Assembly: GCA_012931725.1 (NCBI GenBank)
Contig: CM022955.1
Location: 49,237,404-49,301,403 of the forward strand
DNA: 64,000 bases
Reading direction: 5' to 3'
Origin: Litsea cubeba
Taxonomy: Eukaryota > Streptophyta > Magnoliopsida > Laurales > Lauraceae
Part shown: positions 1 to 12,100 of the stretch, one piece after another
Position numbering within the stretch: position 1 is the stretch's first letter
How the letters are laid out: the number at the start of each line of letters is the position of its first letter
Notes under the pieces: model-generated
What the model was told of the DNA's origin: nothing
What the model saw: the letters and a program-made list of their open reading frames with translations, nothing else
Database searches by the model: none
Position numbers and translations under genes: made by a program

Positions 1-1929
1 CTTGTCCAGAGCCCTTGTATAACAGTCAACTGTTCGTGAGTGATCATTAGACTACAGTAGTCAACAGTTAATTGCTGAAGCAATCCTCTTTCATGAGTGG
101 TCAACAAGACAACTACCCATGGAGGATTATTTTTTCATTGACTGTAGTCAAACTGCTGGCCATTTCACTGGTAGTTGACTGCGATCAATCCAAAGGAAAG
201 ATATCCACATTGTTCTCAACAAATTGTAGTGATCAAACCAGGATTGGATGACCAGTACACAAAGGGTTGAGAAGTGCAATGACGAAAAAATTGGCAACTG
301 AGCCCAGATTGGGCAACCAGCAACCGGCGGAGGGACAACAACCCTACGGTCACCAGGATCCCAAGGGGCATTTAAACTAAGCCAAATCAAGCCTGGAAAA
401 GTTTCAGAACTTTTAACCAGACATATTTGTCTAAACAGTTTAAGCAACATGAGGAAATAACATATTCCGTATTTTATTGCTTGAATAATGGATCAAACAT
501 TTTCTTCAAAACACCACACAACCACCCATTAATCTAAATTGATAGCATCAAAAACTGCTTTTCCATTCAACAAACAAAAATAGGTCAGAAAATTAGCAAG
601 AAAATAGAAAAACAAAAAAAGGCCTTGGGCATCATTTACTTCTTTTTTATATATAAAGCTAGAAAACCCTTTAGGCATCTAACCAAGGGCGTACCCACAT
701 ATATGATTATAGGGGCAGTTGCCTCTGTTGGACTTGGGTCCACCTCCAAAACTCACATGAAAATTGTGGGTCCGCCTCCAAAACCCAAATGAAAATTCCA
801 TGTCCACCCCCAAAACAAACTCATGAAAATCCTGGGTTTGAAATCCAACTGCCTGTTTGGGTCTGCCCCCCTCAAACGAAAATCCCAGGTCTGCCATTGC
901 ATCTAACCTATGCCCCCAAATTCTTCATGGTTAAGCTGAATCTCCACAGATCTTAACAAGTTTTGTTTTAGAAACTAGAAACATATGAAAAGCACTTTAA
1001 CAAAAACAAAAAACTTCTAGCACTCGCAACAGATTTTCCCAACCAGCAATTCCTGCGAGTTGCATAAAACTTAAAAGGGGTCTAAGATTTAATATCTCAA
1101 TCAACATCTTATGTCTGAATAAAACTCAAGAAAATATTCATAAATCATCCTGTTTCAAATCTGTATGATCTGGACCCATGTTGGTCACTGCCGTACAGCT
1201 GACATACTACGGTCAAGATTTTGGCAATGACAAGCAGCTCCTCTAAATTCTAATCAAACTTTTAACGAGCAGATCCTCTGGTCAACTTGGCTCTGATACC
1301 ATGAACAATCTGAGGTTTTGTGAAGAATGGAAGGATGTTAGAGAGATCGAGTCACTGTCCACTGTGGCAGCCCTCTCAAATACTAATTTTGATAGTCTAT
1401 CTTTGGAAAATATTCCATAATCACCTCAATCAAAAACTAGTTACACCCCTAACCACCTCAATCAAGAGAAGTTATAATCTTACTGAAAACAAGATAGAAT
1501 AGTACTGCTGAGGTCCATGATGAAAACGTGCTATCCTTCCCTACAACAGAAATTTTGCATGCAATACTAGGTATAGGGGCGAAAAAAAGGAGTCGTATAT
1601 GAGAATTTTGAGTTTTATGTGCGAAGAGCCAAGGGGGTCATCTTTTCACATGTAGGATGGGATGCAATAGTTCAGAGGATACTGCAATTCAAGGCATTTA
1701 TTGGGATTCTTTGCATGGGAGAAATCAGTGATTGTACTTTACCTTTCTACCATATGTAACTTTTCTTTAGTTACTGTTACTGATAAAAAAGAGTTGCTAG
1801 AAAAAAGAATGTAATTCAATCCATACAGTTGTTAATATGTGTGCAAGTCACAGCAAGCGCAGATAAGAAGCAAATTTTTTGCATGTAACATTTCAACTCA
1901 GATATCAAACTTGTTTTGGTTTGACTTAC
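1..1929. other. SOQ1 intron 14 (partial)
   Basis: AT-rich intron sequence. About 660-900 holds purine/pyrimidine-rich repeats of a phrase resembling 'aaaatcccaggtc'. The LTR primer-site remnant near 1,300 is the only recognisable element. No exon matching the next SOQ1 block was found. Confidence 0.5.
1292..1304 (-). repeat. LTR-retrotransposon primer-binding-site remnant
   Basis: On the minus strand, TGGTATCAGAGCC directly follows a TTCA end, the arrangement seen where a copia LTR ends and the initiator-Met tRNA primer site begins. An LTR would run toward about 1,550 on the plus axis. I see no second LTR or coding domain, so this is only a fragment in SOQ1 intron 14. Confidence 0.4.
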
Positions 1930-2025
1930 TGGGTGGCTGATGTTATAGCGTAAGACTGCATTTCGAATGGCTTCTAGGTCTTTCTCGTTATCAAACTTTG
2001 CAGAATGCACTCCAACAACAGTAAA
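1930..2025 (-). CDS. SOQ1: SOQ1 exon 14 (Trx-like domain)
   Basis: Encodes FTVVGVHSAKFDNEKDLEA, then IRNAVLRYNISHP, nearly identical to the remembered SOQ1 family sequence. The acceptor is AGCAG and the donor is GTAAGT; phase 0 at both ends. The next expected exon (V-N-D-G-D-M-Y) was not found in bases 1-1929, so it lies outside the window. Confidence 0.9.
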
Positions 2026-5000
2026 CTGCTAAGACATACATCATTATAATAATTAAATGTCGTTACAAGGAAAATGAATATCTTTGCATTTTTCAAACTT
2101 TTAATACAGAACATAGACCCACCATACCATTAGTATCATTCAATTAAGGATGAGTAATTGACCTAATTAAACCTTTGGAGTTCGAGAGGGGGATGGTAAA
2201 TGTCTCTAAAGAAACAAAATTACCTCCCCATTTATCCTCTTCTGTCAAACAAAAGGATTCTCATGTTCCTTTTTTTTAAGTAAAGGGATTAGAGTAAGAC
2301 CCTTTGGATCCTATCCAGGCTTCAACGAAAATCACATGTTTCTTCAAGAAAATGGAATTTCATGGTTGAACACAGCTAACACCAGTCATGAAAACAGTTA
2401 TAAGTCAGTAGGAAGATAAGCTTCTAGATCCCTAAGCTTGATGCTTTCTAAATCATGCACCTATTACACTTTTCTACCAAAGACCCCAGATAATTGTGCC
2501 ATTAGGTCGGTCGGTACTCTATAAGGAGATATAAGCTTCCTAGAGCCTTATTTTGATAATTTCTAAATTATGCATCATCTGTTGCACTCCCCAAATAATT
2601 GTACAATTATCCATTCGTTGGTATTGTATTATTCGGGAGTATTGGTATGTTTTTTTCAGGACATTTTATAAAAAAAAAGGAAGAGAGAAGAGACATAAAT
2701 AAGGATAGGGAATTGCTTGCAGGACAAAAACAGGGTAACTGAAGGGAACTGTTTTTCCAGGAAAGAGCACGGATACAATGAGATCTAATACATCTGATAT
2801 AAATTAAGGAGTAAGGGACACAAAAGTCGGAGATATTACCGGTTATTCATTATACTTTTTATCCAAGACTCCCAGATCTGGTAACACATGCATACATTTT
2901 ATGCAACAATATGTCCCCAAAATCGAGAACTACTACTTTTCCTTTCAAGTCCTGTCAAATAAACAAGGCGGCAATTACTGCATTGGATCAGAAGATTATA
3001 TTAAAAAACTTGTATTATCATCATCGTTGTCATCAAACCACCATTCCTGTCAGACTTGCCAGAGAATTATGAATCTTAAAGTTAAAGATAACCCAATAAT
3101 AACTATTGTTCTTGTTTAACTTTGAAGCATAATGATGATCAGAACCGATTGAATAAAAGAGAGGTACACATATAAAGAAGAATCAGATCATTTCAAGAAC
3201 ATTGAACGATTTGCAGAATACAAGTCTGTTAATTAATGTTAAACATTTAAGTTATGCAAAGACTGAAAAAATAATAATGCTTAATAATCATCCCAGAGAA
3301 TCAAAAAACATACACTGAGTGAAATTGTGTGGTGCTTGATGTTGAATGTGTAACTAAGGAACATTTTCTTTTATCATAGAAGTTAAACATTTAGCGTATG
3401 CATTGAGGTACATGAATTTCCCATTAAAGAAAAGATGATTTCATCCTACCAGCATAGCTTCATTCAGTCTACCAGTGCCATTGATGTGTGTGTAAATGGA
3501 ATCGAAAAATACCAAAACTGAGTTGACTCAACCATGTTGGTATCCATCAGTTTCAACACTTGCAACAAAGTATTAGGAAGGCAGAGTGACACTCCAAAAC
3601 CATAAATTGAATCCTTGATTTGAAGCTATTTCTCATCAAAGAATATAGTGCATAAAGGAAGAATTAGCCACATTGGAGGAAAAGAAACACCAGGGTGTTC
3701 AGTCCTATACAAAAAGGGAAGAAGCCAGTCAGCTATCTAGAGGCATATACCCTGAAATTTAAACCCGATGGAGAGCTAAATTAATAAATAAAAAAAAACA
3801 TCTAATGGCCAGAGTTTCACTCAATCATATGAAATAAATTACTTGGAGTCCGGAGATCATTACAACAGCTGCAAAGATGATTATGTTGAACTGCTTATCT
3901 CACTTGCAAATTGCAATCAATGAGATGTGATTCCAACAACTCATTGTCAGAGATGCATTTCTCCATGGAGAACTCCACAAGGAGGTTTTTACATTGCCAA
4001 CAAGGCTTAAACCAATCACCAGAAGCAGGATTTGAACGAATCAGTGATGCAATCATGAAGATAGGATGCTAGCTACTCTGAGAAACTCTATTTTTATCAA
4101 AAGAAGGAAAGAGGGCACTATAATTATCTTGGTTTATATAGATAATGAGGTGAAAACTATAATAAACCATATACCAACCCAAAAGCTTAAGCTCATAGGT
4201 TGAAGGCCCATACGGATATATTAAGACATGCCAAGCCGGTTACTTAGGCAATGTGGGATGTGGGACTTCCCAACACTCGTGCAGGCCCAACAGATTTCAT
4301 GGACGGACCTGTCACGTGGGCTACACAAGAACAATGGGATCGGAACCCGCTCTGATACCATGTAAGAAACCATATACCAACCCAAAAGCTTAAGCTCATA
4401 GGTGGAAGGCCCATACAGATATATTAAAACATGTCAAGCCTATTACTTAGGCGATGTGGGATGTGGGACTTCCCAACAAAAACTACGGATTTCAAACAAC
4501 AAATTCAAAAGGAATTTGAAGTTGTATATTGCATGCGCTTGCGGAAGAAGAAACTCGCGTTCAACAATCAAACCACACAAACGGAGAAATCACACAAGGG
4601 ATTTACGTGGTTTGGCAGTGTGCCTACATCCCCGAACAGCCCCTCTTCCAGGGGTCTTGCTGTCCATTAAATGGGCAATGAAACTGATGGCCCCTCTTGT
4701 GGGCTGTTTTCGATGTGCAGTTCTAACAACCAAGTGTGAACTGTGAGACTGGTCTGGGGCCCTTCCAAGCAGACAGTCCGCTGATTTTGGCTCTTCTAAG
4801 AGACTGTATATCTACATGTGTGGGTTCATAGTTCACATCCCATCTGCTTGATCAGAACTCTCCATAGAATCCATTGCTTCGACTGCATGCTATCTTCAAG
4901 ATCTTCATGGTCTTCATCAGTGGATGCATGCTGATCCGCATAATTAGGGTATCTAATAAGCAGAAAACAGAAAAACCTAACATAGACTGTGAAAGTATTT

Positions 5001-6083
5001 GGTGCAGCTTATGTTATAAAGTTAAGATATGTAAGAATTACCCTGCGCCATTGAAGAGGAGCTGTATTCAGCCAATCGAGTTTAGTTGGGAACTCCGGCA
5101 CCGTGGAAGCAGACCCCCTTAAAATGAATGATGATACATTTAGAATAAGCAGGTTAAGTGATTAAATTACTCAGAAGAGAGAAAATGCAATGCTCACAAA
5201 TATCTTCATTCATTTTATGGTTAACGATGTTTTTTTTTATTTTCGAAAGAGCAAAAACATTTACAGCGTAAGTCTGACTGAATCTAAGAGAAATGACTCT
5301 GCCAACAACTGAAATACAAGAGGAATATGTTCAAATAATCTACCTGGATTCGACATCAGATATGTATTTCACAAATTGCTGGATTCTGGCAGATCGTGAT
5401 TCTCCTACCACCATTTAAAAGAAATAAGTTGCAAGTCTTTAACTGTTGACATGATTCACGTAATTAAAAGAAAACAAAGAAATTACAAATATACCCCACA
5501 GAATCTAGCATTTCAGGGAACAACTGGACAATAATGTATCAAACAATCATTTTGGAAAACATAACAGTAGTCAGTAGCCATGAAACCAATACTGACACTT
5601 TCACGATATATATTAAGGACAATATACAGGCCATAACAATAAATTTTTTGTATGTCTGAAACAAATTACAGCATCAGAAGCTACTTTAGGGCATTTGGAA
5701 ATGGTATAAAGCATTGTAAGGATGCATTGTGGAGTTTCAGGCCGAAACTCATCCCATCCTCTGACGATTTGTATCATAGCTAAGACTGTCATATAATGTT
5801 GATGAACAATATTTAAAACCATGGGAACTCCCAACTGATTGGATACAACCTTCAACTTCATTGGGATCTATTATGGCAAACTCATAGTAAACTCGTCTTA
5901 CCAGAAGTATTCACATTTTTTCCAAATTATCATACCAGTGGGTTATCTACTATAATTTCTCATTGTGTCCATGGAAAATTTCATCCTTTAGGAAGAACTG
6001 TCCCCATCCTAAGTTGATTTTATGAAGTAGGAAGGATTTCATTGAACACAAGTTAATATTTGATATACATTTACATACATATC

Positions 6084-6116
<33 letters not shown>

Positions 6117-9100
6117 TTATTTAGATAAAGTAGACAGATTTTCACGGAATATCCATGAGTCATCATTTAACAAATGTGCAGTTATATCAGCATCTGTACA
6201 AAAGATGGACTTTATAGTGTAATTTTGAAAGAGAAAAAAAATGTATCACAATCATCAAGCTCCCTAAGCTCTAATTCTGGGAAAATAGTAGAGAATATTC
6301 TATTGTAAGAAGGGATATGTTATTGTAATGATGAGTTTATCCTAAATTAGGATTAGATCAGATTTTATTTATGATGTGATTAGGATTACATTAGATTTGG
6401 TTTACGATGTGATTAGATATCTCAAGATTTGCAGAGTTTCCTAGTCCAAGGATAGGCTGTACCTTCTTGCTGATCAAGGATAGGCTTGTTAACTCCAAGT
6501 AACAGATTCAAGATACCCTTCGGAGAGGCATATTGCATTGCCTACAAAAACAAATGATCATCTTATATTATGTGATATAAGAATGGCAAGAATACTGAAA
6601 TGATTAATAGAAGTAAATTCAGCGTAAGCTTTTTATTTATATTGCCCTTTTGTCAGTCAAAGGTTATAAAGGATCGAGTAATGTGTAATTTCCAATATGC
6701 TTTTCTGTTTTAGCAGTAATACCTTCCTGTTGATAATAGCAAAAGCAAGACATGAGAGAGCAATGCCCAAACTTCCATATCTCACAATATCTCGCCGAGA
6801 ACCCTGCAACCTGTCTATAAATTATTTCTGCAACCCAAGCCCTGATTCAATTACTTACAAAAGTGCATCAAAAGACATTTCATGTGTAAATTGGGCAAAT
6901 TATATAAACAATAAACAAATGCAGACAACTGTCAGTAGACATTAGAGCACTAGGTACTAGGTAGTATCAGGAGACATAAGACATTAAAGTAATTCATGAA
7001 TCAGGTTCTGAAGGGACAGCAGAGCATGTCAAAGTCAGACAGGAAGGAATAAGACCGGGGTCAAACCAAACCCAACTAAGACATGGTTTCGATCTAGGAC
7101 TGGACCAACCTAACAGGCTAATGAGTAATGACCTTACCCAAGCCTAGCTCGACTGACCCATAATGGACCAGGCCCAAATACCTACTCAGATTACCTGACC
7201 AGTTGACATAATCAATGAGGTTTTAACATAAGTCAAGAAAAATATACAGAACAGAAACATAAGATTGAAACTTCATTAAGAACTTGGTAGAACATAATAA
7301 TATAATATAATTTCAAAATGATATTGCTAGTGATTAGCATGTTATATAGAAGCGTTAAGGGTTCATGACCAGATTAAAGGTACAGCTGTCATAGCTGTTG
7401 CAACCCCACAACAAGCTGCTCCAACATATCTGCTGCTCTATCCACAATCCATGTAACCAGTACTACTTATCATGTGTACCCCCTTGATCTAATTAAATCC
7501 AACACAGGGCTGTGTAGTGCATGAAATAAAGAAAGCAAGTTTTCTGAAAACTGAACTTGGCATCAGAGCTTTGTCATACTCATAAGTCTCAGCTCAAACC
7601 AAAGTTGGAAGCTAAGACACTTGTCACAACACAAATTACCAGAGCCATATTTCTGTGGCTGCTCTCGGGATACCAAGTGGTACATCTGCTACATAATTTT
7701 TTTCCTATGTAAAAGAACAGTTGCATCGTCACCCTCCAGTGCAAATGTAAGATCCCAACCTAATTAAATAGTATTTAATTATAAAAATAAATTTTCTGAA
7801 TTCTATAAGACTCACATTTGAACAATTAGGACACAACTTGATTTGGGCATGATTTGGGAATAATAGGACCTATTTGTAATTTTGAGAAAATAGGGGGTTT
7901 CGCAATTTCAAAGATATGTCAATATGGGGCTCGTTGGGTAGAGAATAATTAATCATGCAACTTTCATAAAAGATGCAAACCCATCCGAGTTGGTTTTGTA
8001 CCTCATTAAGAAACTTGTAACTGTTACCCATTCTAGCCCGGAAGATACCTTTGTGGTCCCTACCACTGGAAACCAATAGGTAGGACCCCACAAATTAGGA
8101 GGAAGGGTTTCATCCTAATCAGGACTCCCAAACCAAGAGTTTGGATTCAGTTAGAACAAGATATAAGGGTTGGATCGAAGAGTTCTCATAGAACTCAAAT
8201 TGGACACACCTAAATCCCATTAAAAGACTCCATTAATCCCTTGTGCGCATACTCCAAGTGGAGTTCAGGGCAGTCCCCTTGCTCTTCCCCTTTCTAGTCA
8301 ACACAGACACTCTTCCTCTCTCCTTCCTTGTAGTTCATACAAGGTAAGCCTCTTTTCCTTCTTCCTTCTCCAAGGCTTTCTCTAGTTCTCTTTCTTAGCA
8401 TATAAACCCTAATCGTCTTTTCTTTGGGATTTGCAAATTGGAACCCTAATTAGGGCTAGAATTGAGGGAAAAAGCGAAGATACGCAAGAAATCGACCTAG
8501 GGTTCTCACTACGCCCAAGAATTGCAACTAATTTGACAATCAAGGCAAGTAGACAAACTTGAATCTCTATTCATACCTCATTTTTATTATCTAATTCAGA
8601 TTATTTAACCACTAGAAACCCTAATTTGGACATGATGGCTCAAGTCTAGCGTATTCATGTAAGAGACCTCGAAAAACCATAAGGATCCAAAAGGAAACAA
8701 ATCTGAATTCTTGTTCCTACATATTTGATGGTTTGATTTCGATCTTTCACTTATTAGAAACCAAAATTTCTAAGCCTAAACAACGAACTTGTGATTTGAT
8801 GTGCAATCCTAGCATCCTAAGGGACATGGTCGGCAATTATGCTAGATTGACAAAAGGGGGGATTCTCACCTTGGCCGTGGACTCTAGTGGACCCGTATGC
8901 TGGCCAAACATGGTCCAGCCATGTATCGTGGTTGTTGGATCAAAACCCACAAGGATTTTCGGGATTTGGGGTTTCTTAGTGTAGAGCGATTAGGGTTTAG
9001 CGTTCCTCTAATGGTTTAGTATTGTTTTACGGATTTTCCAAGGTAATAATTTGGTTTTCAGATTGTCTATAACAGTAGGTAATTATATTTTGCGAAATAC

Positions 9101-12100
9101 ATGATTTTATATGTATGCTATATGTGGAATATGCTTAGAAATTCGCAAACTATGATGCGGTTGACCCAAGTAATACAAATACGTGAGATTTGGAGTATTA
9201 GGGCTTGGTCGTGGCCACCATGTGTGGACCCCTGCTAGCCGACCCTTATGGAGACTCGATTAGGTCCTTGAAAACCCTACACGTCACAATTTGTGAGTCT
9301 TCGAGAGTTTCCACATACCACATTGCTAGGACTTGATGATTTGGGAATTTGGTCTTGAATCTAAGGTTTCCATATTTGATTTAATGATTATTAAACAATG
9401 ACCAGCAGTAGGGAATGTTTGTAAGGCTTGACATCCACCTACGGATCACTATGAAGCATGCCGATGTTATGGTAACCTAAGAGTATGACGTCATGCACTC
9501 TTTAAACATCAACTTCCTTCACAAGCACCAATTAGTAATTGGCCTAAATCTAATTAGAGGTCCTTGCGATCGTTCAAATTGGATTTAGGGCAATCATATG
9601 GTTTTTGGGATTCCATGATAGCATAGGGTTATGTTAGCATAGAGCCGGCATGTGGAAAATATCCTAGACCTGGGTTTGGCATGATCAGTGAATTAATGAT
9701 AATGTTTAACGAAGTTTATCTAACTGATCTCATGTTCCCATGTACACCTAACCATGGTTTAAAATAACAGCCGTTACCGTTTCATAACAGCCGTTCTGAA
9801 ACGGTAACGGCCCATACCGTTACGTTATTTTCAATATAACGGTCATAACGGTCACGGTATAAAAAAAAACAGTGAAAATAACGGTCCATAACGGCCAATA
9901 TAACGATTGTAACGGACCATAACGGCCGATATTTTGAAAATAACGGTCAAAATATCGATTCACGATGATTTTTTAAAAAAAACTTTCTTTTCCCTTCCTT
10001 TCATTTCTTTCTTTCCCAAACCATTTGTGCAACCTCTTAAGACTATGCTAGAGCTTCCCAAGCTTCTTTTTTCACCAAAATTCAAGTGATTTGCAAGAAT
10101 TTTGTAGATTCTCATACGATGGTTTCTTCCCTCCTCAACCACAATACCCTTATGGTCATACTTCGTTGTTTTAATTAATTAGTTAATCTTGATGTAGTAG
10201 TAAATGTTACTTGAAAGTTGAAATTCATTCTTGATTTACTTGCTGATTGAGTAATTGAGTATTGTACATCTATACTACTACTTACTAGTTTATTGACTTT
10301 AAGTGTTTAACAGTAACGATTAGTTCAAAATTATGGTTGCAATGCATACTAAAATTTGTGATATTAGAACTTGTTTTAATATATACATGTAAACCTATTT
10401 AATTCATATCAGACTTTACGAGTTTCACATAAGACAGCGACACAGGATGTAATGACTTGGGGGGACCGATATTTTTCTTTAAAGTGTCCACTAATGGAAA
10501 AAAATATTATTTTCTAGCATTTTAGAATATTCTGGGCTTTTTGGATATTTTTTCGGGATAAAATAAAAATCCGCACCGTGATGGACCACGACAACCGCGA
10601 ACTGCGACGCGATGACCGCGAACCACGATACAACGCGATGACGACCACGACCGCAATTTTAAACCATGCACCTAACACGTATCTTGTGGCGATAACATTT
10701 CTCCCTTATGTCGTGTGATTTGTGTAATTCAGTATGTGATATTTTGAATATAGTATTTGTTTTTTTTTATAACGGAATATAGTATTTGTTATTTGTGAAT
10801 TTTAAATGTTGATATGAATACGGAATAATTCTCTCTTGATTATTACTGGCTGCTCTTTATATGTATTTTTGAAATTCTAGGTGACACCTCTAGGCTTGAT
10901 TAAACCTAGCATAATTGGCGCTACTATGTAGGGGTAATATTTTCTGAAACTATCTACAGATTAGCTATTTATTCTGTAAGTGATCAGCTATCACTTCGGG
11001 TACCAACCTTTGTATATGTTCTAATGGTCATAACTATGTTTCTGGGTACCAAACTCTGTTCCTGCTACGATTAAATTGGGGTTATATAATACCGTGGCAA
11101 AAATTTTGTTTCCTCGTCACATTAAGCGGGCGGGGGGGGGGGGCTATAATGTCAGTGACTATTTTGCTAATGTGGGATGCCAAGTTGTTTTACATATATT
11201 ATTGTTATCCCTTAAATTTGCATTTAATGATTTTTTTCATTATGTATCTATATCCTATATGATTTTGCTTAGTTACATATTTTTCAAACTCCGTAATCTT
11301 ATGTCCTTTGTTCTATCGAAATTTGTATAGAATATGAAATTTTGGTATGTTAACTTGCTGAGGTTATTGGTAACCTGACTCACTACAATTGGCGCTTGTA
11401 GATGATGCACGTCTTCCAAAGGACCAGAGGGAACAGCGATCGAAGAGGAACCACATGGGAAATACGCATGGAGCGCAGACAATATAGCTTAAAGATATCG
11501 TGTCTGCGTCAAAGAGTCAACAAACATAGTTGCTTAGTTTATTTATTATGACATTGGTTTAAGACTGGTTGTAAGGTCTTTGGTTCGCCAGTTATGTTAG
11601 GAATTTGTTTAGTTGGGTTTATTTCTTACATATGACATTTTAATTGGTACTTTGGCATAATTGGATTTAAACTAAAATAGGATTTTATACTTTTTCTTGT
11701 GCTGATACGTATGATGGAAAATATTTCCAAGGTAATTAATCTGATATAGCAGATTCCATTAATTTATTGAAGGCGGCTCGAAAAACGGACTTCTCCGAAA
11801 TGATGGAAAATATTTCCAAGGTAATTAATCTGATATAGCAGATTCCATTAATTTATTGAAGGCGGCTCGAAAAACGGACTTCTCCGGAAATCTGGGTTTC
11901 GGGTCATTACACCTCCACAGTTCAACTTGTTTCAAGATTCCCTTTTGCTACACCAGCCCAAGCCTCTCCATTCACTGATTCGCAATATCCTCATCATGTC
12001 TGCATATTACGCGTGGTGTTTTACGGTCTTAAGCATGGGCCTAGTACCATCATTTGAGCTCCTTCCTTCTACAACGTGGTTTTGTTTACTCCAAGTGACA

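Larger units (their letters stand above)
7746..11911. repeat. Inserted block, possibly a long solo LTR
   Basis: The block begins TGTAAGATCCCAACC and ends GGGTCATTACA, giving TG...CA ends of the style seen in some long gypsy LTRs. It interrupts the old copia element and has no recognisable protein domain. It contains a tandem duplication (11711-11886) and a nested hAT-type element (9753-10668). No target duplication was found at its borders, so solo-LTR status is inference. Confidence 0.35.

Noticed and set aside
148..450. A 100-codon minus-strand frame near the left edge
   Set aside because: No recognisable domain or splice context, and it does not match any expected SOQ1 block.
1816..2010. 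Reading the SOQ1 exon 14 region as a separate 64-residue gene
   Set aside because: The sequence matches the middle of the SOQ1 Trx-like domain, and splice sites on both sides show it is an internal exon.
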